Assembly: GCF_000485595.1 (NCBI RefSeq)
Contig: NW_014577731.1
Location: forward strand, 130,367 to 171,209
Origin: Priapulus caudatus
Taxonomy: Eukaryota; Priapulida; Priapulimorpha; Priapulimorphida; Priapulidae
DNA length: 40,843 bases
Reading direction: 5' to 3'
The notes below the pieces were generated by a model. The model was not told where the DNA came from. It searched no databases and saw only the letters and a program-made list of their open reading frames with translations. Shown one piece after another: positions 1 to 10,424 of the stretch; position 1 is the first letter of the stretch, and the number at the start of each line of letters is the position of its first letter. A program made the translations under genes and the position numbers.

Positions 1-329
1 TTCCACTTCACGATTCATAGTTAATCGGATTGCCGCTGCAGGTATCTGGCGCTCGTGTGCAGATGCTTACAGATAAACAAATGAACAGCTGTGGAACTGC
101 GGTAAAGCCGACGGCGTTCAATGGTACATATATTATGTTTTCCATTATCTATATTATACTATTACTATTGCGATACTAGATTTAAACACAGACAACTCAC
201 ACCTATTAATAACATCATTAATTAATTTCGAGTTGTGTGCTACATCGGCTGATTTCCTGGCAGTGGAAATGGCTGGGCATTAACGAGGATTTCTCATGTT
301 TTTACCAACCGTCTTCATGCCTTCTCGGT
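1..329. other. Intergenic, nothing recognised
   Basis: AT-rich sequence. I see no exon-like reading frame, RNA gene or repeat boundary in this stretch. The left edge may continue a locus outside the window. Confidence 0.5.
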
Positions 330-520
330 AGTGTCTAAACGACCGTACCCGGTTTCGGAGGCCTGAAAACTAAACAACCGGCTCTCTTCTCTGATTGGTC
401 AGTTTCCGAACATAACAGGACAAATATATATAATATAATAGGACAATTGTTAATGCAAAACATAAAGAAATATATTTAATTCCGAACATAAACAAACGTT
501 ACACTTACAGAACAAATAAA

Positions 521-592
521 TGCAGAAACACGGTTCGAACACGGTACTTTACTATCAAGAAGCGAACGCTCTACCGTTGAGCCACTGCAACC
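521..592 (-). pseudogene. tRNA-like fragment with A and B box (tRNA pseudogene or SINE head)
   Basis: Read on the - strand, it starts GGTTGCAG and has an A-box-like TGGCTCAACGG with a D-arm-like GCTC..GAGC, and then a B-box-like GTTCGAACC. The anticodon stem does not pair and no matching 3' acceptor strand is present, so it is not an intact tRNA. It is probably a decayed tRNA or a tRNA-derived SINE head, carried inside the 330-1330 element. Confidence 0.45.
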
Positions 593-961
593 AACTTGAA
601 AGTTATAGCTATACACCCTAACCCTAACCCAAAGGGTGTTGCTATCCCCCGGGCGTGAAGGGAGGTCACGTGATAACGTTGACGATGACGTTCAAAACGT
701 CAACCCTAACGCCAGTAACGGTAACCCTCACTCCAACACCGCCAACACTAACCCTCACACTTTAGTTAGTTAGTTAGTTAAGGTTAGATGGGTTGAGTTT
801 AGGCCTGGCCTATTATTATACCCATATCTGTCCAATGTAAGTCTAGTTTGTTTTTAAAGTTTGAATTTTTAAAGTTCTTTGTTTTAATACACTAAATATA
901 TATGTCTCGCCGCGTTATATATAGGCATTGTGATCCACAAAAATTATTCTATGGTGGTGGG

Positions 962-1196
962 GACAGATATCATGATGCAAAAACCCTAACCCTAACCCTA
1001 ATCCTAACCCTAACCCTAACACTAATCCTAACCCTAATCCTAACCCTAACCCTAACCCTGACCCTAACCCTAATCCTAACACTATCCCAACACTATAGTG
1101 CTGCCACGTTGCGGTCACCTCCCTCCACGCCCGGGGGATAGCATTACCCTAACCCAAACCCTAACCCTAACAATAATCCTAACCCTAACCCTATCC
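962..1196. repeat. Interstitial telomere-like repeats (CCCTAA variants)
   Basis: CCCTAA units mixed with variants CCCTAAT, CCCTGA and ACTAAT run at about 983-1080. A second run lies at 1145-1196, just beyond the inner inverted repeat. The array is degenerate and flanked by unique sequence on both sides, so it is internal and not a chromosome end. It matches the animal telomere repeat TTAGGG on the opposite strand. Confidence 0.85.
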
Positions 1197-1510
1197 CTAT
1201 AATTCTAAAATAAAATAAAATTAGCCAAAAATAATAATAAATAAAATGGTGACAAAATTAGCCAATCAGAGAAGAGAGCCGGTTGTTTAGTTTTCAGGAT
1301 ACCGAAACCGGATCCGGTTGTTTAGACACTTCCTATTTTCTCAACCGTTCTTATATCCTACTTACCAGGGCCCGGTACTCCTTGCATAACACCAAATGTA
1401 TACAGTATAACTAAGGTTAACATCTTATAGAACACTCGTACAACATTCTTTTTAACAATATGTGCACCGATCTGCGTTTTAAATTTGATTGTTTACATAT
1501 AATATATAGT

Positions 1511-2038
1511 CGCGTTCACACGGTCATGGTTTGGCTCGAGCCAAATGGGCTATATTTGGCTCGGGCCGGTTTGAGTCAGAGCGTTCACACGTACGCAAGT
1601 GAATACTGTCTGTTAAATTCAAATTCAAATTTAAATAAATTTTATTGCACAAATATCTCACAGATACTTTGGCAGTATGTCGCGAGATGACGTTGTGTAC
1701 GATTCAGAGTGTTTACTTCCGTTCCGAGTTCAATTATCAATCTTGAAAACATGCATCCTGATCAAATTTTTCGAATTTTTATGGCCCTACTGTTTTGGAC
1801 TTTATTTCATAGAAGTACACGTTCGACACTCGCGGCATCTACCGCTCAATCGATTCTACCGCTTGCCGAAAGGTGGTGCTAAAATTTGACTCGGGCCTGG
1901 TCCGACGTTTTCGATGGGACCAAATTGGCTCGTGCCAAATTGGCACAGCCCAAAAAACCGTCCGTGTGAACGCTCGGCTCGAGCCAAATCTGGCGCGGGC
2001 CTAATTAGGCTCGGGCCAAAAACGTCTGTGTGAACGCG
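1511..2038. mobile_element. 528-bp inverted-repeat element with CGCGTTCACAC ends
   Basis: The left end CGCGTTCACAC at 1511 is matched by its reverse complement ending at 2038. Inside are many small palindromic words such as TTGGCTCGAGCCAA and GGCTCGGGCC, arranged symmetrically towards both ends. No coding potential is seen. A target duplication is not clear. Best read as a non-autonomous DNA element (MITE); its superfamily is not assignable from the ends alone. Confidence 0.6.
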
Positions 2039-2493
2039 CCTTTAGTCAACGCAGGGTCTAGCACGTGATTTTTGCTCCTGTGAGAACGGAACAATGTCTC
2101 TACACTATTACTATTAGTATTACTGTCCACTGAAGGCTATGAGTTAAAACCCCGGCCGGGGCAGTGAATTTTATCAATGTGTAAAAACCTGGCTCTCAAC
2201 ATTGGAGACTGAATCTCCCGTTGCTCGGATGACCACGTAAAATGGCGGTCTTGTCTCCAGTAATACTAAGGCCAATGGGGACGTAAAAGAACCACTAACA
2301 GTGAGGGCGTAAAAATACTCTGGCTGTGATCACCCTCGGTGCCATTTGGCTAAAAGGCGAACTACCTGGCTTTACCCAAGCTAGGCACACCCCATGGCTA
2401 GCTATAGCCCTGGACATTTATTCCTTACGGACTGTCCAGTATAGAAGTAGAAGTATGATTACCTTTGTATACATTTTGAGAGAGGTATCAGTC

Positions 2494-2501
2494 TATAAAT
2501 A
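2494..2501 (+). promoter_or_regulatory. Possible TATA box
   Basis: TATAAATA lies 71 bases before the ATG of a short signal-peptide-like reading frame at 2572. It is an isolated sequence match in AT-rich DNA, and its relevance depends on that frame being a real first exon. Confidence 0.2.
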
Positions 2502-2571
2502 TTTGCGTCGCGTAACTAGGTCCATTTGTTTTGTGGTAGCGTTTGAACATTCCATTCTCGAGAATCTGAAG

Positions 2572-2661
2572 ATGGGGGGGCACACTTTTGCAGTTTGGCA
2601 CGTTTTGCTGTTGATTTACTGTGTTATAGCCTATAACACTAACAGCACAAATTCGTTGTGA
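2572..2661 (+). CDS. Possible signal-peptide first exon (29 codons), unidentified gene
   Basis: The frame starts ATGGGGGGG and encodes a short polar start, then a hydrophobic stretch (VWHVLLLIYCVIAY), then a polar NTNSTNS tail and a stop. That is the form of a secretory signal peptide. If this is an exon, a splice could leave the frame at a GT near 2657 before the stop. No downstream exon of a secreted protein was recognised in the next 5 kb, and chance is a real alternative. The call rests on composition plus an upstream TATAAATA, not on homology. Confidence 0.2.
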   Translation: MGGHTFAVWHVLLLIYCVIAYNTNSTNSL

Positions 2662-3300
2662 TTGTTGTGCCGGAGTAATCAGTAAAAACTCTACTAATAG
2701 GTGAGACCCAATTTTTCTACACTTATGCAGCTTTCCGATTTATTCGTAAGATCTAAGTCGTTCTAGAATTAGCTCTAAAACTATAGCCCTTCGCTCTGCC
2801 ACAGGACTTCCACTAATCAAACTAGAAATGTTTCAAAACTTTCATGTTCTTGTTATTTCCTGTTATTACATGTACGAAGCTCTTGTAGGGTTTTATTTAT
2901 CACTCCTGTGGTGAACTTATGGAACTTCTCAACTATCTCTGCAACCGTTGGTTTCGAATGAGCAAAGGTGAACCCATTGTATATTTTACCCCAGGTGATC
3001 AATTTGTCCGGTCATTTTCCACTGTCTATTGATTTTAGTACTGTAATTTGCTCACTGCTTCCACCATCTTTCATGAGATGTATTTAGCAGAAGAGACTGC
3101 ACAGAAACGCATACTTCCTTAGGTAAGATTCTTTATTAGAATGGTGCAAACAGTAACAGCAGCAAGCAATGGTGACAGGTCTTATCACCTGACTGATTAT
3201 GTGAACTGGGAGTAGGTATATGAACTAAATATAAGCTGGCCTAACCAGGAAACAAAAGTAGTCTTAACATTAGTCTTAACATTAACTTCCACTCGTAAAT
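2662..3300. other. Intergenic, nothing recognised
   Basis: No exon with paired splice sites, no RNA gene and no clear repeat boundary was found here. The stretch just upstream (about 2100-2450) reads like a dispersed repeat, but I cannot define its ends. Confidence 0.4.
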
Positions 3301-3931
3301 CGTTGACAGAAACATCGCAAAGTTACGAGAATGAAAAATCATCGAAAATATTCTCTTAACATTACGAGAGCCCAGACCCTTTCGTAACTTTAATATTAAG
3401 ATGAAAATAACACATTTACACTACGAATTACAATTATAGTTATATTATATTTTATAATACTGAATAAAATGTGTTTTTCTTGAAAAACACGTCAAAATAA
3501 TTAATTATCTACTGATCATAAAACAAAACAAAACATTTACAAATGGCGTATGGCATTTGTACTCTTGTTTTAACTACTTTGCATTTGCCACGACTCTCGC
3601 GTCTCGTGTTACAGTGCGAAAATTTGTCTTGTTGTGCAGAATAAATTCATGATCACGTCGTTTTTCATCAAATATTATTTATATGTGGTTAGCCATCATA
3701 ATATGTATAAATTACTGTGATGTACAATAAATGTGTATGAATTTGAATTTTGTGATCGATTCTCATCCAATCAGCAGCCTTGTGACATGAAATTATGACG
3801 TTTCTGTTATCGTGAGTTTGCTTGTAGCTACGATGTGTTTCTGTCAACACTACTCTCGTAACATTAACATTAGTCGTAGGTATTATCGTAACATTAACAT
3901 TAGCATTAACTTTACGATGTTTCTGACAACG
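3301..3931. mobile_element. Inverted-repeat element, 26-bp ends
   Basis: The sequence from 3301 (CGTTGACAGAAACATCG...) is repeated in inverse orientation ending at 3931, with 3 differences in 26 bases. A further inverted copy of GTTGACAGAAACA lies at about 3836-3850, and clusters of TAACATTA occur near both ends. No open frame of note and no target duplication were found. Probable MITE. Confidence 0.5.
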
Positions 3932-5019
3932 GCCCCCATGTCGTTCATGTAACAACCTCCACAATCCACCTATGCAGCATTTCTTGCAGAAGTAGCAGGG
4001 CTTTAATGATTTGTGTGAAATGGTGGGGTAAAAAATGCATTAACTTTGTATCTTGATGCAACACACCTATGCACAAATTAACGATAGGTTTCAGCCGTTG
4101 CTTCTTGTGGCCGACAGTGCACGTCTTATTTCCTAAAATCTCACCTGGCAGCTTGATGGTTGAAAACTTTTTGTGTACTTGAGTTTTTGAAGAATTTCTG
4201 ATATGGTCCCAATTGAACAACACAATCTGGTGGTGCACACTGCTCCTGGTAATTGAGTAGATATTGCATTATGTCATGCTTAGGGTTTGTGCTGTAACTT
4301 CATTTATAATTATCCAGTTTTGTCCAAACATAGCCTAAGTGATTCACATGTACCTCCGCTGATACTATAACAGCAATTTATTGGGCATCAATAGAGTCAA
4401 TGAAGCTCTCTTTATTCAGAATCTTGTTTATTCTGCCTCAGCTTAGTCTTAATGGATTACAAGGGATCGTTGTACATACATGGTAGTTGTGGATTCACAA
4501 TAGCTGAAACTAGTCTACCTAAAATCGACATTGAAACAATTGTGCTGTGGTAATGAAAACTTATAGATATTTTTGCATGATAGGGAATTCCAGGCGTACT
4601 AACAAGTGACCATGGTCCACAATATGCTTCATCGAAGTTAGTTTTTTGCACGAAATTATGGCTTCTGTCATCACATGACATCACCACATTTTTCACAGGC
4701 AAACAAAGTTATTGAGAGAAGGGTCAGACAGACTGATGATATCTTAGCCCATAGTGATCCTCATCAAGCTCTAATGACATATAGATTAATGTCATTTGCT
4801 ATTGCTATTTTTGGACCTAGCAGGATAACTATCGTTCATGTTATAACCCAAACCCTAAGAGTGTCACATAATGCAATATCTGCTCAACCACTAGAGGGCA
4901 CTGTATGTCGCCAAGTGGTGCTGTATACCTTATCGCATATTCTTCAGGAACTTTCATAGCATGTGCTTGCAAGGTTTTACAGTCCTTATAAGTGCACAAT
5001 GTCCGTTTTTAGCTCACAT
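3932..5019. other. Intergenic, nothing recognised
   Basis: No gene or clear repeat found. Short open frames on both strands here lack splice context and family resemblance. Confidence 0.4.
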
Positions 5020-5560
5020 TGACATCGTCAAGATGAGCTATTGCCATGGGGTGTCGTACGTCCGTTCGTCTGTCCGTCAACATTTGGCTACGGTCAACGA
5101 TAACTTGAAAACCATTTGATCCACATGTTTCAAATTGCATACAGTTGTTACTCCTATGGGAGAGATGTGAACGTCCTATTTTGGAGCACGGCAGTTGACC
5201 TACTTTTGAGCCACGCCCACTTTTTGGCAAAAATGGAAATGGCCATGTCAGTTCAGGTTCAACGGATTTTGCTAATTTTTTGTATGTGAATGAATAAGGA
5301 CTGGCCCCAAAACATAACACACGGGTTTTGATATTTTTTTTAAATTATGCAAATTAGGTAGATTTTGCCAATTTCACTATGCATTTCAGTGTCTGCCTAT
5401 GGTCAACGATAACTGAAGAACCATTTGACCCACATGTTTCAAATTGCATACATTTGTTACTCCTATGGGAGAGATTTGAACGTCCTATTTTGGAGCACGC
5501 CAGTCGACCTACTTTCGAGCCACGCCCACTTTTTTGAAAAAATGGAAATGGCCATCTAGA
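5020..5560. repeat. Two diverged tandem copies of a dispersed repeat
   Basis: Sequence from about 5092 to 5247 (GGTCAACGATAACTTGAA...) recurs at 5401-5555, an offset of 309 bases, with roughly 90 percent identity by eye. The left flank carries a CCGTTCGTCTGTCCGTC run. The same style of GTCCG/GGACG-rich repeat occurs at 17600-17840 in the PELP1 intron, so this is probably a dispersed family. Confidence 0.7.
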
Positions 5561-5599
5561 TTCATTCGATTTTGTTCCTACCTAAATAAAAAAAAACCT

Positions 5600-5685
5600 A
5601 GGTAAAATTACCTACTTACCTACTTACCTACTTACCTACATACCTACCTACCTACCTACCTACTTACCTACCTAATCATACCTAC
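5600..5685. repeat. TACC/TACT microsatellite
   Basis: Tandem four-base units TACC, with TACT and TACA variants, run for about 85 bases. Simple-sequence DNA with no coding meaning. Confidence 0.9.
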
Positions 5686-7618
5686 GTGTAATATTGTGTT
5701 TTATATTCTTCGTTACAGTAATTTGACTGGAATATTTTATTGCTTTTATTTGTGTGATAATCGAAAACCAAAATGGCGATCATTTAGGTGTAGCACCATC
5801 TCTCACCCAGATTTCAGACTTTCAGATCTGAAACATTTAGGATTTTCGCATAAAACTTAACCCTGAGACAAAACAGTGAAATTTCTAATAGTAGTATAAA
5901 ACAGGGAATAAGGAAATTTGATCACATTTTGAAAAGTCATAAATGAAACACTTGCCAAATTTTAAATATCATCTCCCTCTTCTATCACACCCAAGGTGAG
6001 CTATAGTGTCATTGACACTTTCATTTATTTTTATGTGCTTATCCTCTGTACTAATAATGGTACATTACACATATCAAAGATAAACCTGTCTGACGTATTG
6101 GCAGCTGGCTGTATGTTTATTACATACGTTTTATTAACAACAATTGAGTATTCTAGTGCTAGTTTTTGTATAAAATAACCTGCTCATACCTTTTTTTAAA
6201 TAATAGAATTCATATCATGTCATTATTTGCAAATTATGTGTGGTCGAGTTGTGTTATCACGAGTTGTGGTGATAATTTAGAAATTACGTATATATCTGAG
6301 TTTTCCTAATTGGTGCTATAACTTTACTGCTGATTTCACTTGTTCAGTAGCTTTTAGCAGTTATGTTATTTGACCTCATTATTAGTCTGTGTCACATCTG
6401 GCTACTTCGCCAGTTGCAGTAAATTGTTGGTACAGATACTGTGTGGTAATGTCGATCACGTGTTCCTTGGTCTTCTACGTAGATAGCCTACTTTTCCTTG
6501 CATCGGTTTGTGTAGTAAAAAATTTAGAATGTATTGCAGTTAATTAATTACCTGAGCATGGTAAGCACATTCTATTTACATCTCTGTTATTCTAGTCAAA
6601 TATGTTCTTCATAATGAACTTCATACCATCCCCTAAAAAAAGGCTATTTGTGTGTTATAAAGCACTTTCTGAAAATATTTACATGTGTATAAATATCTAG
6701 GAGGCAGTAGTTGGTCCACTAAAGTCCTCTGCCTTAGCAAATTTTTGCACCGGGTTTGTGGGTAGCTGCCGTGAGCTGTGTGTTCGCAACTCACATAAAA
6801 TTGTTTTGTAAATCGGCTTCCATCATCTGTTTACATAACTGGAGCAGGGCACTGCTAGACGTGGCCTGCGTCATGAGCGCTGCAGGCTCAAGCTCCATGA
6901 GATTCTATTCTGGTAACACATGTGTGCGGCCCTTTAACCGCCACTCATCGGATGGGTTTCTCTGCCCTTTCAGTATTCAGTGACGAACATCGGTGAATCA
7001 CTGCGAGCGTGTATATGCTGGTGACGATCATATTCGCTACTGTTCAGGCTGCCCACAAAGAGACTGGTCGTGTGTCATTGTGATCTATTGTGTGTCAAGT
7101 GAGGTAAAATCGTGGGTCATGTGCTACGTGAAGAGTAGCTGCTAGGTCCTGCGTCCTGTGATGCTTATTGTGTAGTTATTAGGCTATTGCTGTAGTTGAG
7201 ATTTTTGTCACTGTCTATGGTGATAGGGTTGCTAGTCGCTGAGGTAGGGGTGTTCTTCATGCATTCTTGTGTTTGAAGGTGCCATATATCCTGTGTTGAG
7301 TCATTTTTATAATGATACCCTAGCCTATCCAAATTATAGTATAACAGATATCTTTTATAGAACCATGGAAGGCTGGCTGGCAAGTTCTTTGCAAATCGCT
7401 AGTGTAGAGCTCTGTGTGCTTTGCACTTCTGTATTAGGGTGTCACTGTGTATATAGGCTTGTGGTAGAAGTTGCGACATGGCAATTTTGAAATTTAAAGG
7501 ATGATATAGAGTTCTTTTACCATGCATGTATATCTGTGGGTGGGTGTGATACCCGTGTTTTATTTCTCAGTAACGGGTTAATTTTAATTGATAACTATTA
7601 TATTAATTCAGATAGAAA
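5686..7618 (+). promoter_or_regulatory. Upstream region of MSRB with a possible 5' UTR intron
   Basis: No coding exon was found before the MSRB start codon. A splice-acceptor-like ...TTAATTCAG ends at 7611, only 7 bases before the ATG at 7619. A donor-like AG|GTAAAA lies at about 7103. A non-coding first exon ending there is possible but is inference. The zone around 6750-7100 is less AT-rich than its surroundings and could contain the promoter; no TATA or initiator could be fixed. Confidence 0.3.
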
Positions 7619-10013
7619 ATGGAGTCGTTTAAAGCTGACAAAGCTGCGGTGAATGGAGATACTGCTGAGCAAAACTCCATAGAAGGTAAAAAACACTTCA
7701 TTTTTCCTAAATAGCATGTGAATTACAAATTGGAGATTTTTCTACAGTAGGTATATAATTTATGTCTGTAGCTCTATAGTAATGGCGATCGAATGTTGTT
7801 ATAAATTATGTATTTAATTATGAAACTGGTCAATAGGGACAGACAGTGGCGTGAGCCCGTCGGACAATAGAAGCCCAGCTTTGACATGCAGTGTGCGGCC
7901 AAAGCAGCTATCCCCTGTGTACAAAGTGCAATTCTCAAACGAGGAATTGAAGGCAAGACTGACTCCCACCCAGTATAATGTGACACAGGAGAGAGGCACA
8001 GAGAAGTAAGTGCTATTGAGTTTAAAATTCCTGGAATGAAGTTCATTGTATATGATACAAACATGTGGATACTAACAGTGGAGAGTCTTGGTTTACACCA
8101 TCCGGAAGAACTGCAAGACACATTAACCCTTGGTGTTATTGTCTGTTACTCACAAACAGTCTGTTAACACTCTCTCTTAACACTCCTCTCACAAGAGGCA
8201 GTGGTGTTACACTTGATCGTTATCTGTTACCTCATAAACACAGGACACTGTCTAACCAGCAGTTTGGCAGCATGCCAGATTGTAAGTGTCAATGGCTTAA
8301 GCTGGGTTTACACTGACGATTTTTAGTTGCCGAATTGTACGAACTTTGCAATTTGGCAACTGACAATCGGTAGTGTAAACGCAAAAGTCAGACGTCCGAC
8401 TGATCGATAGCAGCGAGTTGGGAGATTAGAACATGTTCTAATTTCGCCAACTCGGAGTAGCCGAGTTGGACGTTTTTTTGCCAAGTGGCCAATCAGAGAA
8501 CAGCAATCAGGGGGGTGTCCCTCCACCATAGGGGGAGCACGTTTTTGCTTTAGGCGCCACGCTTGCGGCATGGAATACATGCAAAAATGCGTATCCACGT
8601 CGCCCCGCACGGACTCTACGGGTCAAGTGTTGAAAGGTTTGCCGCCTCGCGGTCGATAACGTAAGAGCTTTGTCATATATAGCGAGGTCGGTAGAAAGAA
8701 TAAAAACGCCAACTTGCCTGCATAAAATCGTCCGTGTAAAGCCTGCTTAAGGGCCAATTAACATATATCTTTATTAACTAGACCCGGGCCAATAATCTGT
8801 TTCATTTCAGTCATTTCAAGTACTTGTCCAACTGATGGTGAGGGGTTTTAAATAGTTATAATTGACTTTTTTCTATCACATTGTATCTAGATTTCTAAAT
8901 GATTTAGACAACACGTCTATAGGTTAGTGTCAACTCATTTCATGTTGATGATGTGGGAATATAATAATACTATTAACATAATAAATAATCAGGTTATGTA
9001 CATCATATATAACATATGTCGTCATCATGGTAGTTGAGACGTACCCAAGTAAGCCTATGCACAGTCTCACTGACTTCAAAATTGCAGGGCCTACAGTGGT
9101 ACTTATTATCGAAATAGAGAGAACGGCATCTACTGTTGCATCGTCTGTGGAGAGTACATTTTCACGTCAAAGACAAAATTCTACTCGGGCACGGGCTGGC
9201 CGTCGTTCTCTGACGTTGTCGATACAGCCAGGGTACATCTAAAACCAGACGGCCTCGGCTGCGGTGAGTGTCTGCATGTAGAACATGCGAATAGGGACCG
9301 TATCTAGCACAGCGTCAGCCTAGATTGAGACTGTTCCTCGTACTACTCTCAGATCTATATTTCCACATTTCAGATGCATGTTGCAATTATTGATTCCCAA
9401 TGGTTGTAAGTTGTTATGCGAGCAGTGTCTCTTGTAAGGTTTCTTGCACAAGAGTGGCCCTCCTAATTAGGAACCATATCTCAGCATGATATAAGGGATA
9501 GTTCTACACACATTGATCAGCTGTCCTACCTTGTTAATATAAAACAAACTGCATGTCCCTACGATGCCCCTACGCTGAGATAATGAGCGGTGAAAATCTG
9601 GTATTTTCGCCGAAAACCGACTCGAGTTTATTAATTCGACTAATACTGCAACATGGTTTCAGCATTTCACCGTTGTATGCTTTCCTTCTTTATACGCTCT
9701 TAATTGCTACGAACCATAATTAAGAAATTATATAAAAAGAATATATTCCTCAATTATGTTCTGCACTTCATCACACCTAACGACACTGTACTGCTTGGTG
9801 TTAGGCTGTGGAGGTTCACTCGTGCCATTGCCCAGCAGGGATGCTTCTGCTATGCGCATGGAGGTGAAATGCCACAACTGTGGTGCTCATATGGGCCACA
9901 TGTTTGAGGATGGACCAAAACCGACTGGCAAGCGCTACTGTATCAACTCAGCTGCTCTCATCTTTCACAGGATTGTAGAAAAACCTGAGGGCCAGAAGGA
10001 GACACAGGTGTAA
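7619..10013 (+). CDS. MSRB: Methionine-(R)-sulfoxide reductase B, 4 coding exons, 206 aa
   Basis: MsrB reduces methionine-R-sulfoxide in proteins back to methionine, normally with thioredoxin as electron donor. Coding exons are 7619-7685, 7837-8005, 9088-9263 and 9805-10013. All splice sites are GT..AG with phases 1, 2, 1, and the 621 coding bases end in TAA. The SelR/MsrB domain spans about residues 55-192: zinc cysteines C96/C99 and C160/C163, GWPSF at 115-119, GHMF-x-DGPxPTGKRYC at 168-183. The catalytic residue is Cys183, not selenocysteine. The start is fixed by an in-frame TAG immediately upstream. Residues 1-54 are polar, with no signal or mitochondrial presequence, so cytosol or nucleus is likely. 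The segment between the two zinc pairs (about 130-150) is unusual: GLGCGCGG replaces the usual loop, and exon 4 was placed by phase, since the nearer AG sites break the frame. Which animal paralogue (MSRB1/2/3) it represents is unresolved. Confidence 0.93.
8301..8746. mobile_element. 446-bp MITE with TTAA target duplication in MSRB intron 2
   Basis: TTAA at 8297-8300 and at 8747-8750 bracket inverted ends: left GCTGGGTTTACACTGACG, right reverse complement GCAGGCTTTACACGGACG, extending together about 23 bases. An inner GTGTAAAC word recurs near 8375. No coding potential. TTAA duplications are typical of piggyBac- and Kolobok-type transposases; assignment to either is inference. Confidence 0.7.
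9684..9702 (-). mobile_element. Half copy of the CAAGAGC mini-palindrome
   Basis: Read on the - strand, AAGAGCGTATAAAGAAGG matches one arm of the full elements at 13024 and 31368. The second arm and any flanking duplication are absent. It sits in MSRB intron 3. It could be a decayed insertion or chance similarity. Confidence 0.35.
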
Positions 10014-10424
10014 ATTGGTGACCTGCGTTGTGGTGCATGAGCGAATTATGGATTGTTATGACGGCTATTGCCTTACTTTATAATGGGCGAAATGGGTTGA
10101 CCTTCATGATGGAAATGAATTGTATACAAGATTGTAAAGTTCTCTTCCAGCAATGTCACATCGTTTGAAGGTTGTTGTTCACAGCCACCATGTAGTGAGC
10201 AGGGGGGGATCCAGAGGGTTTGGGTGACCAGTTTCCATATGTTCTTCTGCAGCTAGGGGGTCCGGGGGAATGCCCCCCCCCCGGAAATTTTTAAAAAATT
10301 AGGCTATATTTGGTGCATTCTGGTGAATTTTGAGGCCTGTGACCGGTTTCTGGAAACTGGTGCAAACCGGCCTAAATCTGCGCCTGGTGAGAACTACAGC
10401 CTTTTTACAGAGAAGTGGAAAAAA
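10014..10424 (+). other. MSRB 3' flank / probable 3' UTR
   Basis: Follows the TAA of MSRB. A G/C-run inverted motif at about 10203-10290 (GGGGGGATCC... and GAATGCCCCCCCCCGG) resembles similar runs at 21045-21075 and 36975-37005, so part of this region is probably a dispersed repeat. No further exon was seen. Confidence 0.4.

Larger units (their letters stand above)
330..1330. mobile_element. 1-kb element with 69-bp terminal inverted repeats and telomere-like core
   Basis: Positions 330-398 and 1262-1330 are inverted copies of each other, 63 of 69 bases identical by hand alignment, starting AGTGTCTAAAC. A second inverted pair lies inside (about 641-670 against 1114-1141, around GCTATCCCCCGGGCGTG). 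The interior holds CCCTAA-type telomeric variants and a tRNA-like fragment but no plausible protein. I could not find a clear target-site duplication. This is seen structure. Classification as a non-autonomous DNA transposon is inference; a foldback or telomere-derived insertion is the alternative. Confidence 0.7.

Noticed and set aside
521-592. Functional tRNA gene
   Set aside because: A and B boxes are present, but the anticodon arm and acceptor stem do not pair. Listed only as a pseudogene or SINE relic.
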